From NCBI GenBank assembly GCA_020349245.1, contig CP070764.1:3401057-3465056 (forward strand): a DNA stretch of 64,000 bases, given 5' to 3'. The position numbers were made by a program, and so were the translations under genes. Positions 26,304 to 36,356 of this stretch are shown here, one piece after another (the first letter of the stretch is position 1; each line of letters begins with the position of its first letter). Source of the DNA: Chloroflexota bacterium (lineage in GTDB: Bacteria > Chloroflexota > Anaerolineae > Anaerolineales > UBA4823). The notes below the pieces were generated by a model. The model did no database searches, was not told where the DNA came from, and saw nothing but the letters and a program-made list of their open reading frames with translations.

Positions 26304-26419
26304 GTAGAACATGCGAGTTTGAATACTGATCTCTTCCAGAAAATAGGAGCCAAAATGCTCCCGGAAAATGACTTTTCATCCTGGATCAACTTTATGCTAT
26401 GATAGAGAAGAGGTGTGAG

Positions 26420-26653
26420 ATGCACGCACCAGAAAATATTTCTCACGGAGCTGAGGGTCCACAATCGGCATTAGAAAGGAAATACATCCTGGAATACTTA
26501 CAAAGCAAAGGTGTCGATCTTGAGAATTTAGCTTTGATGCCCAAAGAAGAGCAGCAAAACCTAATGCGAGAAGCAAGCCAATATGCCTCTCTCAAACTCG
26601 CTGAAGTAGAATCTCGTGCCAAGTTCCGCCATGATATCCATGCTCCTTCTTAA
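26420..26653 (+). CDS. Small helical hypothetical protein
   Basis: 77 residues from ATG 26420, which follows AGAGGTG; an in-frame ATG at 26399 has no ribosome site. The sequence is charged and helical: ALERKYILEYLQSKGVDLEN, LMPKEEQQNLMREASQYASL, KLAEVESRAKFRHDIH. No cysteines or membrane spans. I think short proteins of this type occur in other Chloroflexota, but I cannot name a family. Stands alone between hpt and the adenosine-kinase-like gene. Confidence 0.55.
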   Translation: MHAPENISHGAEGPQSALERKYILEYLQSKGVDLENLALMPKEEQQNLMREASQYASLKLAEVESRAKFRHDIHAPS

Positions 26654-26984
26654 ACGACAGGAATCACCCTCAAATCCTTAAAGAAATTTTTATTGCCCGT
26701 TTCTGAAATTCGAATCCTGGGAGGGGGAAATATTTTTTATTGCTATCAACCCCGACCCTGATAGCCAAGAATTTTTCCAATCAACAATTGCCGCCAATAT
26801 GATTCCTGGTAATCGCATATTACCATGGTTGCTGAATCTTATTTTTGCCCAAACAGCAATTTGACTTCAAGTCTATATTAATCAGCTCCAAGGTCTCTCC
26901 ATCGAGTAACCTGATCAATTGGAATGGCAGCTGTGATATTCCCTGGGTATATAATTAAGACGAATTCACATGGAGGTGCACACG
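26654..26984. other. Spacer with a probable promoter
   Basis: No gene seen. A TATAAT box at 26950-26955 lies about 30 bases before the ATG of the next gene; a -35 box is not clear. The run of AT-rich sequence around 26720-26850 has no structure that I can assign. Confidence 0.4.
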
Positions 26985-27470
26985 ATGGATATATCTACAG
27001 TTAAGATTGAAAAACCGATCACGGTTAACTTCATCCTCGGGCAGACGCATTTTATCAAGTCAGTTGAAGACATCCACGAGGCTTTGGTCACCGCCGTTCC
27101 GGGGATCAAATTCGGCTTGGCTTTCTGCGAAGCTTCCGGGAAATGCCTGGTCCGTTGGTCAGGCACAGACCCCGAGATGATAGAACTAGCTCAAGCAAAT
27201 GCTATGGAAATATCGGCGGGACATTCCTTCATCATCTTCCTGGGAGATGGCTTTTATCCAATCAACGTGCTGAACGCGCTTAAAATGATCCCAGAGGTGT
27301 GCCATATCTATTGTGCTACAGCTAATCCAACCCAAGTGATCGTCGTGGAAAGCGATCAAGGGCGTGGGATTCTGGGTGTAATCGATGGCCAAAAACCCAA
27401 GGGGATCGAAGGCGATCAGGATATTTCCTGGCGCAAAGACTTCCTACGGCAAATTGGCTACAAGTCCTGA
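26985..27470 (+). CDS. Adenosine-specific kinase family protein
   Basis: 161 residues from ATG 26985, after GGAGGTG. Matches the compact family known from archaea and thermophilic bacteria as adenosine-specific kinase (PF04008-type): VEDIHEALVTAVPGIKFGLAFCEASG, a GHSFIIFLGDGFYPINVLNA segment, the conserved VCHIYCATANPTQVIVVESDQGRGILGVIDG block, and the tail WRKDFLRQIGYK. This family is unrelated to ribokinase-like kinases, and its true role is not settled. The alcohol dehydrogenase gene follows closely. Confidence 0.85.
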   Translation: MDISTVKIEKPITVNFILGQTHFIKSVEDIHEALVTAVPGIKFGLAFCEASGKCLVRWSGTDPEMIELAQANAMEISAGHSFIIFLGDGFYPINVLNALKMIPEVCHIYCATANPTQVIVVESDQGRGILGVIDGQKPKGIEGDQDISWRKDFLRQIGYKS

Positions 27471-27509
27471 GAGGTTATCATCCAAACAGATTTGACAGAG
27501 GGTAAAACA

Positions 27510-28499
27510 ATGCAGGCAATGGTTTTAGAAAAACCAGGAGAACCTCTAATACTGAAAGATATTCTCCGCCCCACCCCAACTGCAGACCAGGTCCTGATTC
27601 GGGTTCTTACCTGTGGAATTTGCCGCACGGATCTGCATATAATCGATGGAGAATTAACCCAACCTAGACTTCCCCTTGTTTTAGGACACCAGATTGTGGG
27701 TGTTGTAGAGGCGATCGGATCGAATGTAGATCGGTTTGAACCTGGCGAGCGAGTAGGTGTCCCTTGGTTAGGTTATACCGATGGCAGCTGCAAGTACTGC
27801 CAGCGTGGTCAAGAGAACCTGTGCGAAAACCCAATGTTCACTGGCTACACGATCGATGGCGGGTTCGCTGAATACACCACCGCTGACCAGCGTTATTGCT
27901 TCCCGCTACCCGGGGAGTACAGCAATAGCGAGGCAGCCCCACTGCTTTGTGCTGGCCTGATCGGCTACCGCACTTATCGATTAGCGGGTGAACATAAAGA
28001 ACGGCTCGGTATCTATGGATTCGGGGCAGCTGGCCATATAACTGCCCAGATAGCAATTCACCAGGGGCGACGAGTTTTTGCATTCACCCGCCCCGGCGAT
28101 TTCCAGGCACAAGAATTCGCCCGTAGCTTAGGCGTAGAATGGGCAGGTGATTCGACCAGCTCCCCTCCGGAAAAGCTCGACGCAGCTTTGATTTTCGCCC
28201 CAATCGGCTCACTGGTTGTAGCAGCTCTGGGCGTGACCGTCAAAGGTGGAACAGTAGTCAGCGGCGGGATCCATATGAGCGACATCCCCTCTTTTCCATA
28301 TCGCCTGCTCTGGGAAGAGCGACAAATCCGCTCTGTCGCCAATCTCACCCGTCAAGACGGAGAAGAATTCCTGGCAATTGCACCCCAGGTCCCCGTAAAA
28401 ACTGCAGTTACCACATATCCACTGAAAGAAGCAAACCAAGCTCTGCAGGATCTCCGCAACGGAGACCTCCAGGGAGCCGGTGTCCTGGTAGTTGCTTAA
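27510..28499 (+). CDS. Zinc-dependent alcohol dehydrogenase family protein
   Basis: 329 residues from ATG 27510 (AGAGGG upstream). An MDR-type oxidoreductase. The catalytic zinc ligands are Cys in TCGICRTDLH and His in LVLGHQIVG. The structural zinc cysteines are in GSCKYCQRGQENLC. The nucleotide site is GIYGFGAAGHITAQIA. The pattern fits the AdhP/AdhA-like group that oxidises primary alcohols or reduces aldehydes with NAD(P). It follows the adenosine-kinase-like gene by 39 bases and runs up to the DUF2804 gene, so all three may be one transcript. Confidence 0.92.
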   Translation: MQAMVLEKPGEPLILKDILRPTPTADQVLIRVLTCGICRTDLHIIDGELTQPRLPLVLGHQIVGVVEAIGSNVDRFEPGERVGVPWLGYTDGSCKYCQRGQENLCENPMFTGYTIDGGFAEYTTADQRYCFPLPGEYSNSEAAPLLCAGLIGYRTYRLAGEHKERLGIYGFGAAGHITAQIAIHQGRRVFAFTRPGDFQAQEFARSLGVEWAGDSTSSPPEKLDAALIFAPIGSLVVAALGVTVKGGTVVSGGIHMSDIPSFPYRLLWEERQIRSVANLTRQDGEEFLAIAPQVPVKTAVTTYPLKEANQALQDLRNGDLQGAGVLVVA

Positions 28500-28503
28500 G
28501 GTT

Positions 28504-29538
28504 ATGCAGAACGAAATCACGCAACCCTCCAATCTCCTTTCGCCTACTGGCCAACTGACACAAATCGGGTGGTCACGCCAGCCGCTCCTGGATTGCAACT
28601 TGGAAAATGCGAAATTCAATCCAGGTCGCCTTATGCAGCGGTTTCGAATAAAACGCTGGGATTATTACGCCGTCTTTTCCCCACAGCATTTCTTCTCCGC
28701 AACCATCGCCGATTTGGGTTATGCAGGAAATATATTTGTGTATATACTCGATTTCACCAGCGGTGAGCTTCATGAGCAAGGGCTGGTTATTCCATTCAGT
28801 AAGGGCATTGTTCTTCCACGAAATAGCACAACGGGGGACGCACATTTTAATAATGAGCAGGCGCAGCTGTCATTCCAGCATAAATCATCCAGCAAGGCCA
28901 TTTCCGTGATCTGGCCAGGTTTCAACCACAACCAAGGCATCGAAGCACAAATCACCTTAACCCTCCCGGATGACCATGAATCGATGAATATCGTCATCCC
29001 CATAGGGAAAAAGCGCTTTTACTACAATCACAAGATCAACTGCTTGCCAGCAAAGGGCTGGATACGGTACGGGGATTTACAGATCGAGATCAACCCAGAG
29101 GTGTGTCTGGGCTCACTGGATTGGGGGCGCGGCGTATGGGAATACAGCAGCTTTTGGAATTGGGCCAGTGCTTCTGGATTCTTGCCCACTGGCCAGACTG
29201 TTGGACTGAATCTTGGTACAGGTTTCGGGGATACAACTTCCGCAACTGAAAACTGTCTAGTCGTGGATGGAAAGATTCACAAACTCGACCGGGTTAAATT
29301 CAAGTACAACCCGGTTGAATATTCATCACCATGGGAATTTAACGATTCGCAAGGCAACTTATTCTTGGAATTTCAACCATTCCATGAACGACTGGCTCGC
29401 ACCAACCTGCTGCTCATTTTCAGTGAAGTCCACCAGATGTTTGGACACTTTAATGGATGGGTGGTCACAGATGGAGGTGAGCGGATCGTTATTCACGATC
29501 TCATTGGATTCGCCGAGGAGCACCATGCGCGCTGGTGA
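28504..29538 (+). CDS. DUF2804 family protein
   Basis: 344 residues from ATG 28504, four bases after the dehydrogenase stop. The family signature is visible in KRWDYYAVFSPQHFFSATIADLGYAG, LDWGRGVWEYSSFWNWASASGF, and QTVGLNLGTGFGDTTSATENCLVVDGK, ending with an LFSEVHQMFGHFNGWVVTD strand. The fold is probably a lipocalin-like or svf1-like beta barrel. The activity is not known. No signal peptide, so cytoplasmic. Co-transcription with the dehydrogenase is likely. Confidence 0.85.
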   Translation: MQNEITQPSNLLSPTGQLTQIGWSRQPLLDCNLENAKFNPGRLMQRFRIKRWDYYAVFSPQHFFSATIADLGYAGNIFVYILDFTSGELHEQGLVIPFSKGIVLPRNSTTGDAHFNNEQAQLSFQHKSSSKAISVIWPGFNHNQGIEAQITLTLPDDHESMNIVIPIGKKRFYYNHKINCLPAKGWIRYGDLQIEINPEVCLGSLDWGRGVWEYSSFWNWASASGFLPTGQTVGLNLGTGFGDTTSATENCLVVDGKIHKLDRVKFKYNPVEYSSPWEFNDSQGNLFLEFQPFHERLARTNLLLIFSEVHQMFGHFNGWVVTDGGERIVIHDLIGFAEEHHARW

Positions 29539-29671
29539 ATTAAGAGCGGGGCGTGCATAATCTGTTGAATTGCATTCCAACGATCATTGAACCACAAGGC
29601 TGATATAATCCTTGAAGTTCGCCTCCTGATCGAGAACCAATGGACAAAAACCTATCCTGGAACCTTTACGA

Positions 29672-30727
29672 ATGATCATATTACTTCGAGTAATTGCCTT
29701 TGCACTTGGTGCGTTGCTGGTTTTCTTCACGCTATTATCAGCGGTGAGAACCCTGGTAACTCCCCGGGCCATTTCGGACAGGATCACCGATATAACTTTT
29801 GGTTTAATTCGTGCCATCCTCAACATCCCGCTGCGCTTGGCAACCACCTACCAATCCCGCGACCAAATCCTGACATACTATGCACCCATCGCCCTGCTGG
29901 CACTCTTGCCTGTCTGGCTGTTACTTGTGACTCTTGGATACATGGCAATTTTTTGGGGGCTTGGTATCGATAGCTGGTACGAAGCTTTCCTGCTGAGCGG
30001 ATCATCACTTCTGACACTCGGCTTTGCCAGGGCAGAGAATCTCATCCAGCTCGGCTTGGTATATTCTGAAGCCACAATAGGTTTACTGTTGATCGCCTTG
30101 CTGATCGCTTACCTGCCGACGATGTACGCGGCTTTCCAACGCAGAGAATCAGCCGTCACTCTGCTTGAGGTAAGGGCAGGAAACCCGCCGTCAGCGGTCG
30201 AGATGCTGTTGCGATTCAATCGCATTCATGGATTGAGCAGGCTCAACGAAACCTGGAAAACTTGGGAGGAATGGTTCGTGGATCTCCAGGAAAGCCACAC
30301 ATCTTTAGCCATGCTGGTATTCTTCAGGTCTCCCCAACCCTCACATTCCTGGATCACTGCTGCTGGTGCGGTCCTCGATGCAGCAGCCCTGACACTCTCC
30401 AGCCTGGATATCCCCCATGATTTTCAAGCGGATCTGTGCCTGCGTGCTGGATACCTCGCCCTGCGCAACATCGCCGATTTCTTCAAGGTGGCTTACAATC
30501 CAAATCCAAGTGCCGGCGACCCGATCAGCATCGCCCGTGAAGAATTTGATGCAGCTCTCGATCAATTAGCCAGTCAGGATTTACCGGTAAAATTCAACCG
30601 CGATCAAGCCTGGCGGGACTACGCTGGATGGCGGGTGAATTACGACCAGGTACTGCTGGCTCTGGCAGAATTAACTGAGGCACCAGAAGCGCCCTGGTCC
30701 AGCGATCGCGTATCGAAAGCGAATTGA
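29672..30727 (+). CDS. Membrane protein with ion-channel-like pore segment
   Basis: 351 residues. Three or four spans lie in the first 150 residues, followed by a soluble helical domain. Between spans two and three the sequence SWYEAFLLSGSSLLTLGFAR resembles the pore helix and filter of two-TM potassium channels (TxGYG-type), with TLGFA in place of the filter. The cytoplasmic part shows no RCK or nucleotide-binding motif. A channel or sensor is possible, but the filter match is weak. It stands alone. Confidence 0.5.
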   Translation: MIILLRVIAFALGALLVFFTLLSAVRTLVTPRAISDRITDITFGLIRAILNIPLRLATTYQSRDQILTYYAPIALLALLPVWLLLVTLGYMAIFWGLGIDSWYEAFLLSGSSLLTLGFARAENLIQLGLVYSEATIGLLLIALLIAYLPTMYAAFQRRESAVTLLEVRAGNPPSAVEMLLRFNRIHGLSRLNETWKTWEEWFVDLQESHTSLAMLVFFRSPQPSHSWITAAGAVLDAAALTLSSLDIPHDFQADLCLRAGYLALRNIADFFKVAYNPNPSAGDPISIAREEFDAALDQLASQDLPVKFNRDQAWRDYAGWRVNYDQVLLALAELTEAPEAPWSSDRVSKAN

Positions 30728-31179
30728 TCCACAGTCAGGTTTTCTCATAGGAATTGGGCTTCTCCCAATTATTATCTGGCAGGCTGATTTCCCCCAAAAA
30801 TTGATTGTATTCACTTTTATCACCACCGGGATGTTGATCACAATTAACAACCTGTGGTCGTGGTTCAAAAATGGAATTGAGAGAGGAGTATTTGACATTT
30901 CCCAGGTAACACAATTTTCATAGTTAGACACGAGTGGATCACATCGGAATAGTTCTCAATGACCAGGTGATGCTGAGCTGAAAATCTCCCCCACACAAAC
31001 CATGCTCCTGTTGCGATTCGATTAGATTCTATACCTTTTCCTAAGTTATGGTATTATCCCGAGATAAGAATTCCGAGACATGAAAATTAGGGTGGGTCGA
31101 GCCAGACTTTCGATGGACAAGTTATTAAATTAGCTCTCCACACATATGCCAATTTGTCAGGCCAGCAACGAAATATCCA
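30728..31179. other. Spacer, no gene seen
   Basis: About 450 bases. A TTGACA at 30892-30897 has no good -10 partner. Nothing else stands out. It probably carries the promoter of the DUF4832 gene. Confidence 0.35.
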
Positions 31180-32952
31180 GTGAATAGATTTCCAAAATTC
31201 CTAGATACAGTGATCTTGATTGGGCTGACCACGCTGATTGTCTTCCTCCAATCTTCTGGAGAAGCAAGTCTGGGATTACGGAAGAATGGAAGCGATCCTG
31301 ATAAATCGGCGAATGGCAAACCAGCCATCCCAAGCCCACTTATAACCCATCCACAAGATGGATCCATCCAGTTTATTCGAGCAGCGTCTTCTTTAGATCT
31401 GGGCAAACACGGGCGTGAGGATACCTTATCGGTTACGATTGCGATGATGACATCCCCAACCGAAAACAGCTCCGTTACCCGGACATACTTAGAAGATTTC
31501 AGTCCTTTTGCTAATCCAGAACGTGGTTTCTTTATCCAGGGTAGAACCCAAGAGCAGCCACCTGATAACCCGGATCGCTGGCCTGGGATTAATCAACGGG
31601 GTGTAAAACAAAAAAGGGATACAGAAAACCTTCGCCTGGTGCGTCAATATTATCACCTGGACCTCTATAAAACCCGGGGTATCCCCCAGTCCTACCTGGA
31701 TATCTTACAAGATGATTTAGATTTCATCCGCGAGGCTGGGATGAAGATCATCCCGCGTTTTACCTATAGCTGGGACCGCGCCTCCATCCAACCGGGTGAT
31801 AAGAATGATACGACAAAGGAATGGACCTTGAAGCATATTGAAACCCTGATGCCTATCCTGGCAGAGAATGCAGATGTCATCGCCTTTGTAGAGATGGGAT
31901 TCGTCGGGCTGTGGGGCGAGTTTTGGGGATCAGACAGTGGCTGGACGACAGATCGCCGCGATTACGGTTCTTGCTCCACCCTCCAGAATTACATTGAAAC
32001 TTTCCCAGGCCGTCAGAGCGATCGAGAAGAGATTATCAGCAGGGTGTTGGAATTATTACCTGATGGGATTAAACTCGCTCTCCGCTACCCTCGGGATAAG
32101 CAGGCGATGTTTCTCGACGATCCATCCACTTCTACCAGTCTCCCACTCACTTCTAGAGAGGCACATACCCCATTGTGGAAATCCAGGATCGGGTTTCATA
32201 ACGATTCTTTGTTCACCGGAAATGCTGATGAACAGAATACCTTCTTCTCTTGCGACATCGATAATGCTACCTTCGTAAAATCACAGGTCGATTGGCTCAA
32301 CCAGGATGCCCTTTTTGTACCCCAGGGGGGTGAGCTGGGTTGCCCGTACGAGCCGGAATATGGAAACTGCCAGAATGCTATCGAAGGATTAGCTGAAAGA
32401 CATTTCGATGCTCTTAACCGGGGGTATTGCCCAGAAACTCTGCAAGCATGGCGGGACCAGGGTTGCTTTGACGAAATCACAGCTCACCTGGGTTACCGGA
32501 TAAGGTTGATATCGACCACAATCATTCAAACCCTGCTCAACCCGGGCGATCAACTTAATTTGCAATTCAAACTAGTCAATGATGGTTTTGGCAAAATCTA
32601 TAATGAGCGCAGCCTCGAGGTTGTATTAAGACACAAATTAACCGGCGCAGAATACTTTCTGCCCCTTTATGGTCATGATCCTCGTTTCTGGTTACCCAAT
32701 GAAATACAGAAGATTGGTTTTACAAGTCTGATCCCCGCTCGAGGCCTGCCAAATGGGGGATACGATATATTTCTTTTCCTGCCCGATCCAGATCCTGAAT
32801 TGAGATTCTATTCCGTCAAGAACGAGTTCGGCAACCCATTGATCCCGTCCTGGAGTCCATATGCCATCCGGCTGGCAAATAAAGAAGTATGGGATGAAAG
32901 CACTGGCTATAATGACCTGCTGATAGATCTCATCATCAGCAGGGGCAAGTAG
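31180..32952 (+). CDS. Exported DUF4874/DUF4832 protein
   Basis: 590 residues from a GTG. A signal-anchor (about 8-25) precedes a linker with low conservation. DUF4874 begins at FANPERGFFIQGRTQEQ, and the TIM-barrel-like body includes YYHLDLYKTRGIPQSYLDIL, GMKIIPRFTYSWD and FVEMGFVGLWGEFWGS. DUF4832 follows with LRYPRDKQAMF, RIGFHNDSLF and the C-terminal beta domain. Such proteins look like glycoside-hydrolase relatives; the acidic residues in VEMGFVGLWGEFW are in a fitting position for catalysis, but no activity is proven. No transporter or other sugar genes are next to it. Confidence 0.82.
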   Translation: MNRFPKFLDTVILIGLTTLIVFLQSSGEASLGLRKNGSDPDKSANGKPAIPSPLITHPQDGSIQFIRAASSLDLGKHGREDTLSVTIAMMTSPTENSSVTRTYLEDFSPFANPERGFFIQGRTQEQPPDNPDRWPGINQRGVKQKRDTENLRLVRQYYHLDLYKTRGIPQSYLDILQDDLDFIREAGMKIIPRFTYSWDRASIQPGDKNDTTKEWTLKHIETLMPILAENADVIAFVEMGFVGLWGEFWGSDSGWTTDRRDYGSCSTLQNYIETFPGRQSDREEIISRVLELLPDGIKLALRYPRDKQAMFLDDPSTSTSLPLTSREAHTPLWKSRIGFHNDSLFTGNADEQNTFFSCDIDNATFVKSQVDWLNQDALFVPQGGELGCPYEPEYGNCQNAIEGLAERHFDALNRGYCPETLQAWRDQGCFDEITAHLGYRIRLISTTIIQTLLNPGDQLNLQFKLVNDGFGKIYNERSLEVVLRHKLTGAEYFLPLYGHDPRFWLPNEIQKIGFTSLIPARGLPNGGYDIFLFLPDPDPELRFYSVKNEFGNPLIPSWSPYAIRLANKEVWDESTGYNDLLIDLIISRGK

Positions 32953-33469
32953 GGGAATAGTCTAATTATTAATCAACAGATTACCGGATCTATAGGTTTT
33001 TATAGTTAACCAAATTTAAGTACTCACTATCAACAACTATCATCAAGGGGACTTCCATATTATCTTATATGGTTGACATGCTGAAAATCCAAAACACTAT
33101 TTATCAATCAACAGCACATCAACAGCGAGTAATAAAAAAAAAAAATCTGCTCGTAGATTATCCGGTTAGCTAAAAGTCGTAAAGCGAAAGAATCCAGTAT
33201 TGAATGATATCGCTATAACTTGAGATTCGGCAATCAACATTTGACATTTCATACAAGTGATAATCGATTACACAAAAAGCGGATAAAGAAAGTTTCTTGA
33301 AATTCTTATTATTTGTATATACAATAAGTCTAAGGTAGATAATTAATTAGAAAGGTGATTGATCGAAACTGTAGATTAACGATCGAATCTAGATAGCGAT
33401 CATCAGGTTATGATTAGGAAATCTGATCTCATGATCGATATTCTTGAAATCAGGTTAGGGGTGAAAATC
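32953..33469. other. AT-rich spacer with promoter of the propeller protein
   Basis: About 510 bases, the most AT-rich stretch of the window, with a run of 12 or more A near 33137. No gene seen. It contains the promoter listed at 33297. Confidence 0.5.
33297..33325 (+). promoter_or_regulatory. Sigma-70-type promoter
   Basis: TTGAAA (33297-33302), a 17-base spacer, then TACAAT (33320-33325): one mismatch to consensus in each hexamer. It lies about 145 bases before the start of the large secreted propeller gene. Confidence 0.5.
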
Positions 33470-36238
33470 ATGAAGAAAACAACAAAGGAAAGATTTACAT
33501 TCAAATTAGGCATTGTCCTTGGAAGAATGCATCGCCAAACCACTTCTTTTAAATTAAATCGATTAATAACTAAAAGGTTTTCCATTGCCATAGTCATTCT
33601 GCTGATACTGAGTGGATTCTCACCAGGTTTCACACGGCATGAAGGAAATAATTTCATCGCGCATGGAGTCCAAGTAAATCGTTCAAATAGAAACCGAATT
33701 CCCACAATAACCACTTTATCCCAAAGTATCGTTAGCTTCGATGTCCGGGTTTCTACAAGTTCAGATGATGCTGAAGAGAATAATAGCGGTCGAGTATCTC
33801 TCAATAGTAGCGATCTTGAACTGGTTGATGAGCGATCTAACCAGATTGTTGGTATACGTTTTAATGGGATAGCAGTACCACAAGGGGCTACCATATCCTC
33901 TGCCAATATTCAATTCAAGGTGGACGAAACAAAGAATACAGATATTTGTACACTATCGATCCATGGAGAGCGGACCACAAATGCATCAACGTTTACCAAT
34001 TCAAGACGAAATATCTCCTCCAGACTAATGACAACAGCTTTTGAATCCTGGTCCCCAGAGCCTTGGTTAGTCGTTGGTGCAAAAGGACCTGACCAGCGCA
34101 CTCCAAATATCGCATCTGTAATTCAGGAGATAGTAAATCAACCCGGCTGGTCTGAAGGAAACTCTCTGGTAATAATTATTTCGGGAACTGGTAAACGGGT
34201 AGCCGAATCCTTCAATGGAGATCAGGCAGATGCACCCATCTTGCACATCGAGTATGAAGCTGAGGCTTCGAATAATCCTCCAGTAGCACTTGACGACACA
34301 GGGACAGTCGCCGAAGGAGGCACTTTCTTCCAGGAAGCACCCGGAGTGCTGGGTAATGACAGCGACCCCGATGGCGATCCATTGATATTGAACACAACTG
34401 TTCTCAACGGACCAACAAATGGCACCTTGTCTCTCAATCCCGATGGCTCGTATTCCTACTCACATGATGGCAGCGAGACAACCAGCGATAGCTTCGAATA
34501 TGAAGTTTGTGATGATGGTCCTTTGTGCGATACTGCCTCAGTATATATCACAGTAACACCAGTTGACGATGATCCGCCAGTATTGGTTTACAACACCGGA
34601 AGTCTGGTTGGAGAGGGTGACAGTGTTCCGATATCTCCTATGGAATTACGCTACGTAGATGAGCAGCCATCCAGCAGTGTGATGTACTCAGTCACTTACC
34701 CTACTGGGAACGGCCAGCTGGAGCTAACCAGCAATCCTGACCAAGCAATCAGCAGGTTTAGCCAGGCAAATATCGACGATGGACTGTTGATTTATATTCA
34801 TGATGGGAGCCATACATCCTCAGACAGTTTTCAATTCTCAGTAGATGACGGCTTAGGAAATATACTCGCAGACCAGTATTTTGCGATCACAATCAGCCCT
34901 TCGAACACTGGAACGGGGGCATTATCCCAACTTACTGGGACGGATGGTTGCGTGAGCGAAGACGGTACCAATGGTGAATGTGCTGACGGCAAAGCTCTTG
35001 ATGGGGCAGAACGGGTTGTTGTGAGCCCCGATGGAAAGAACGTCTATGTCGCCCTCGAAACCAGCAACGCGGTTTCCATCTTCGCACGAGACGAAACAAC
35101 AGGGGCACTCACCCAACTCCCGGGCAGAGAAGGATGTGTGAGTGATTCAGGCACTCAAGGTGTCTGCACTTTGGGTATAGCTCTCGTTGGTCCCCGAGCA
35201 GTGGCACTGAGTCCCGACGGAAAACATGTTTACGTAGCTGCAAGTGGCAGCGCTGCTGTCTCCATCTTCTCACGGGATCAGTTAACTGGTGCTCTTACTC
35301 AACTTTCGGGCATAGATGGATGTATTAGCGAAACTGGATCTAGTGGTGCTTGTGCAGACGGCAGAGCTCTTGATGGTGCCCGATACATTACAGTAAGCCC
35401 AGATGGGAATAATGTGTATGTTGCCTCTTTTTTCAGTGATGCTGTAGCCGTTTTCTCACGCAACTTATCCACAGGAGCACTCACCCAGCTGACAGGTTTT
35501 GATGGCTGTGTAAGCGAGACCGGAAACAATGGAACCTGCTCCGATGGTAAAGCGCTTGAAAGAACAAGGGCTGTTATTGTTAGCCCTGACGGTAAGAATG
35601 TGTACGTCGCATCTCAGATCTCCAATTGGAGTGATGAATTTCCAAACCGCGGTGCAGTTTCAATTTTCTCCCGCAACGTATCCACAGGGGCAATCACTCA
35701 GCTCGCTGGCACAGATGGCTGTATAAGCGAGACAGGAACCAATGGTGCTTGTGTTAATGGTAAAACCCTGGCTAGAGCCTTCGATTTAACCGTGAGCCCA
35801 GATGGCAGGTATATATACGTCACAGCTTTTAAAAGCGATTCAATCTCTGTTTTCTCGCGCGATCAGACAACGGGCATACTCGCGCAGCTAGGTGGTACAG
35901 ACGGTTGTATTAGCGAATCAGGAACTCGCGGTGCGTGTACTGATGGCGTTGCGCTTGACGGTCCACGCGCTGTGACTATCAGTCCTGATGGCAATAATAT
36001 TTATGTGGCACTAGCCTTCAGTGATGCTGTCTCAATCTTGTCCCGAGATCAAACGACAGGAGTGCTCACCCAGCTCGCAGGTATGGAGGGTTGCATAAGC
36101 GAGACCGGAACAGGTGGTGCCTGTGTGCAGGGAATCGCACTTGATGGTGCGCGGTCAGTGATTGTGAGCCCGGATGGTAAGAATGTCTACGTCGGGACTT
36201 TTGTGAGCAGTTCCATCGCAATATTTTCACGCCGATAG
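33470..36238 (+). CDS. Large secreted protein: tandem-95, CSPG and seven-bladed propeller
   Basis: 922 residues from ATG 33470 (GGGGTG upstream). An unusually long N-terminus leads to a hydrophobic export segment, about residues 36-55. A beta-sandwich (about 85-260) with GIRFNGIAVPQGATISSANI follows. Then a tandem-95/cadherin-like repeat starts NNPPVALDDTGTVAEGG, and a CSPG-like repeat is recognised by DDGLLIYIHDGSHTSSDSFQ. The last 441 residues are seven repeats of 60-71 residues (TGALTQL...DGCISE.GT..AC..G.AL...VSPDGKNVYVA), the lactonase-type propeller with two Cys per blade. No anchor is visible, so it is probably secreted. It may be an adhesin or surface enzyme; a true lactonase site cannot be seen. 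Confidence 0.85.
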   Translation: MKKTTKERFTFKLGIVLGRMHRQTTSFKLNRLITKRFSIAIVILLILSGFSPGFTRHEGNNFIAHGVQVNRSNRNRIPTITTLSQSIVSFDVRVSTSSDDAEENNSGRVSLNSSDLELVDERSNQIVGIRFNGIAVPQGATISSANIQFKVDETKNTDICTLSIHGERTTNASTFTNSRRNISSRLMTTAFESWSPEPWLVVGAKGPDQRTPNIASVIQEIVNQPGWSEGNSLVIIISGTGKRVAESFNGDQADAPILHIEYEAEASNNPPVALDDTGTVAEGGTFFQEAPGVLGNDSDPDGDPLILNTTVLNGPTNGTLSLNPDGSYSYSHDGSETTSDSFEYEVCDDGPLCDTASVYITVTPVDDDPPVLVYNTGSLVGEGDSVPISPMELRYVDEQPSSSVMYSVTYPTGNGQLELTSNPDQAISRFSQANIDDGLLIYIHDGSHTSSDSFQFSVDDGLGNILADQYFAITISPSNTGTGALSQLTGTDGCVSEDGTNGECADGKALDGAERVVVSPDGKNVYVALETSNAVSIFARDETTGALTQLPGREGCVSDSGTQGVCTLGIALVGPRAVALSPDGKHVYVAASGSAAVSIFSRDQLTGALTQLSGIDGCISETGSSGACADGRALDGARYITVSPDGNNVYVASFFSDAVAVFSRNLSTGALTQLTGFDGCVSETGNNGTCSDGKALERTRAVIVSPDGKNVYVASQISNWSDEFPNRGAVSIFSRNVSTGAITQLAGTDGCISETGTNGACVNGKTLARAFDLTVSPDGRYIYVTAFKSDSISVFSRDQTTGILAQLGGTDGCISESGTRGACTDGVALDGPRAVTISPDGNNIYVALAFSDAVSILSRDQTTGVLTQLAGMEGCISETGTGGACVQGIALDGARSVIVSPDGKNVYVGTFVSSSIAIFSRR
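34913..36235 (+). repeat. Seven 186-bp tandem repeats encoding propeller blades
   Basis: Blade units are 62 codons. The fourth has a nine-residue insertion (SNWSDEFPN), and the last is two codons short. Each keeps SPDG[KN]NVYVA and a pair of Cys ten residues apart. Exactly seven units fits a closed seven-bladed wheel. Confidence 0.88.
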
Positions 36239-36356
36239 GGGATTATCATCAAGGTCCCCACAATAGTGAATGGCGTAATCAATCTGCAAACACAACAGTT
36301 TAGTTTCCCCCGTGATTAACGACGAAATTTAACTGGTTATAAGATTATCCTGGTTA

